Shown: positions 6,095 to 6,298 of the stretch, in pieces | Numbering within the stretch: the first letter of the stretch is position 1 | Layout of the letters: each line of letters begins with the position of its first letter | NCBI GenBank assembly: GCA_039179915.1 | Contig: JBCDEF010000161.1 | Span: 1-6,298 of the forward strand | From: JANQQZ01 sp039179915 | GTDB taxonomy: Bacteria; Planctomycetota; Phycisphaerae; Phycisphaerales; UBA1924 | DNA: 6,298 nt | Direction: 5' to 3' | Position numbers and translations under genes: made by a program | The notes under the pieces: model-generated | Told to the model about the DNA's origin: nothing | Databases searched by the model: none | Seen by the model: only the letters and a program-made list of their open reading frames with translations

Positions 6095-6298
6095 TAGCGG
6101 CCGGCGAAGTCGATGATGCGGGCGATCTCGGTCCGCAGGTCTTCCCGCTTGACGACCCGGTCGACCATGCCGCACTCGCGGAGGAACTCGGAACGCTGGA
6201 AGCCCGGCGGCAGGTCCTGGCGGATGGTCTGCTTGATCACCCGCGGCCCGGCGAAGCCGATGAGCGCTTTGGGCTCGGCGAGGATCACATCGCCGAGC
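6094..6298 (-). CDS. accD: Acetyl-CoA carboxylase carboxyltransferase subunit beta, C-terminal end (partial)
   Basis: Only the last 67 codons are inside the window; the gene begins beyond 6298. AccD, with AccA, forms the carboxyltransferase that moves CO2 from biotin on AccB to acetyl-CoA, making malonyl-CoA for fatty acid synthesis in the cytoplasm. The visible part carries the very conserved LGDVILAEPKALIGFAGPRV, then QTIRQDLPPGFQRSEF and GMVDRVVKREDLR, the usual C-terminal block of AccD, ending IIDFAGR with a TAG stop. The zinc-binding N-terminal domain is outside the window. lnt follows 23 bases downstream on the same strand, which suggests co-transcription. The sequence looks intact and ordinary. 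Confidence 0.97.
   Translation of the reverse strand, partial: LGDVILAEPKALIGFAGPRVIKQTIRQDLPPGFQRSEFLRECGMVDRVVKREDLRTEIARIIDFAGR

Overview
The window is high-GC bacterial DNA, about two-thirds G+C by eye, and every gene I can support lies on the minus strand. Read in the direction of transcription (from 6298 down to 1) the order is: the 3' end of accD, lnt, a HEAT-repeat lipoprotein, a roughly 400-base gap, a membrane-anchored coiled-coil protein, a 67-residue single-pass membrane protein, tRNA-Asp(GTC), and an almost complete gabD-type succinate-semialdehyde dehydrogenase whose last dozen or so codons run off the left edge. A Gram-negative-type envelope is implied by Lnt and by a lipoprotein with an outer-membrane-type +2 residue. 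The GC content, the protein style and the look of the small membrane protein suggest a planctomycete, perhaps Phycisphaerae. That assignment is inference from general resemblance, with no marker gene to confirm it.

Right part (3244-6298): accD, lnt and the lipoprotein form a tight co-directional run. Only 23 bases separate accD from lnt, and lnt overlaps the lipoprotein gene by 11 bases, with the lipoprotein's strong Shine-Dalgarno sequence lying inside the last codons of lnt. The linkage is functionally coherent. AccD supplies malonyl-CoA for fatty acids, Lnt transfers an acyl chain from phospholipid to the N-terminal cysteine of lipoproteins, and the next gene is itself a lipoprotein.

Middle (1710-3243): the gap 2821-3243 holds no convincing gene. 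It does hold several stem-loops, a weak sigma70-like promoter candidate, and a perfect 8-bp dyad 38 bases upstream of the coiled-coil gene. The coiled-coil gene (GTG start) and the small membrane protein gene are 49 bases apart and probably co-transcribed. A 9-bp hairpin downstream of the pair probably ends or insulates that unit.

Left part (1-1700): tRNA-Asp has its own good promoter (TTGACT, 16 bp, TATGTT), no encoded CCA, and a 12-bp hairpin just after its 3' end. The gabD-like gene follows with no visible Shine-Dalgarno sequence. Its sequence is closer to the NAD-dependent, human-type SSADH than to the NADP-type E. coli GabD at the cofactor-specificity position.

I see no mobile element, CRISPR array or obviously new system. 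The least explained parts are the coiled-coil and small membrane protein pair and the structured gap upstream of it.
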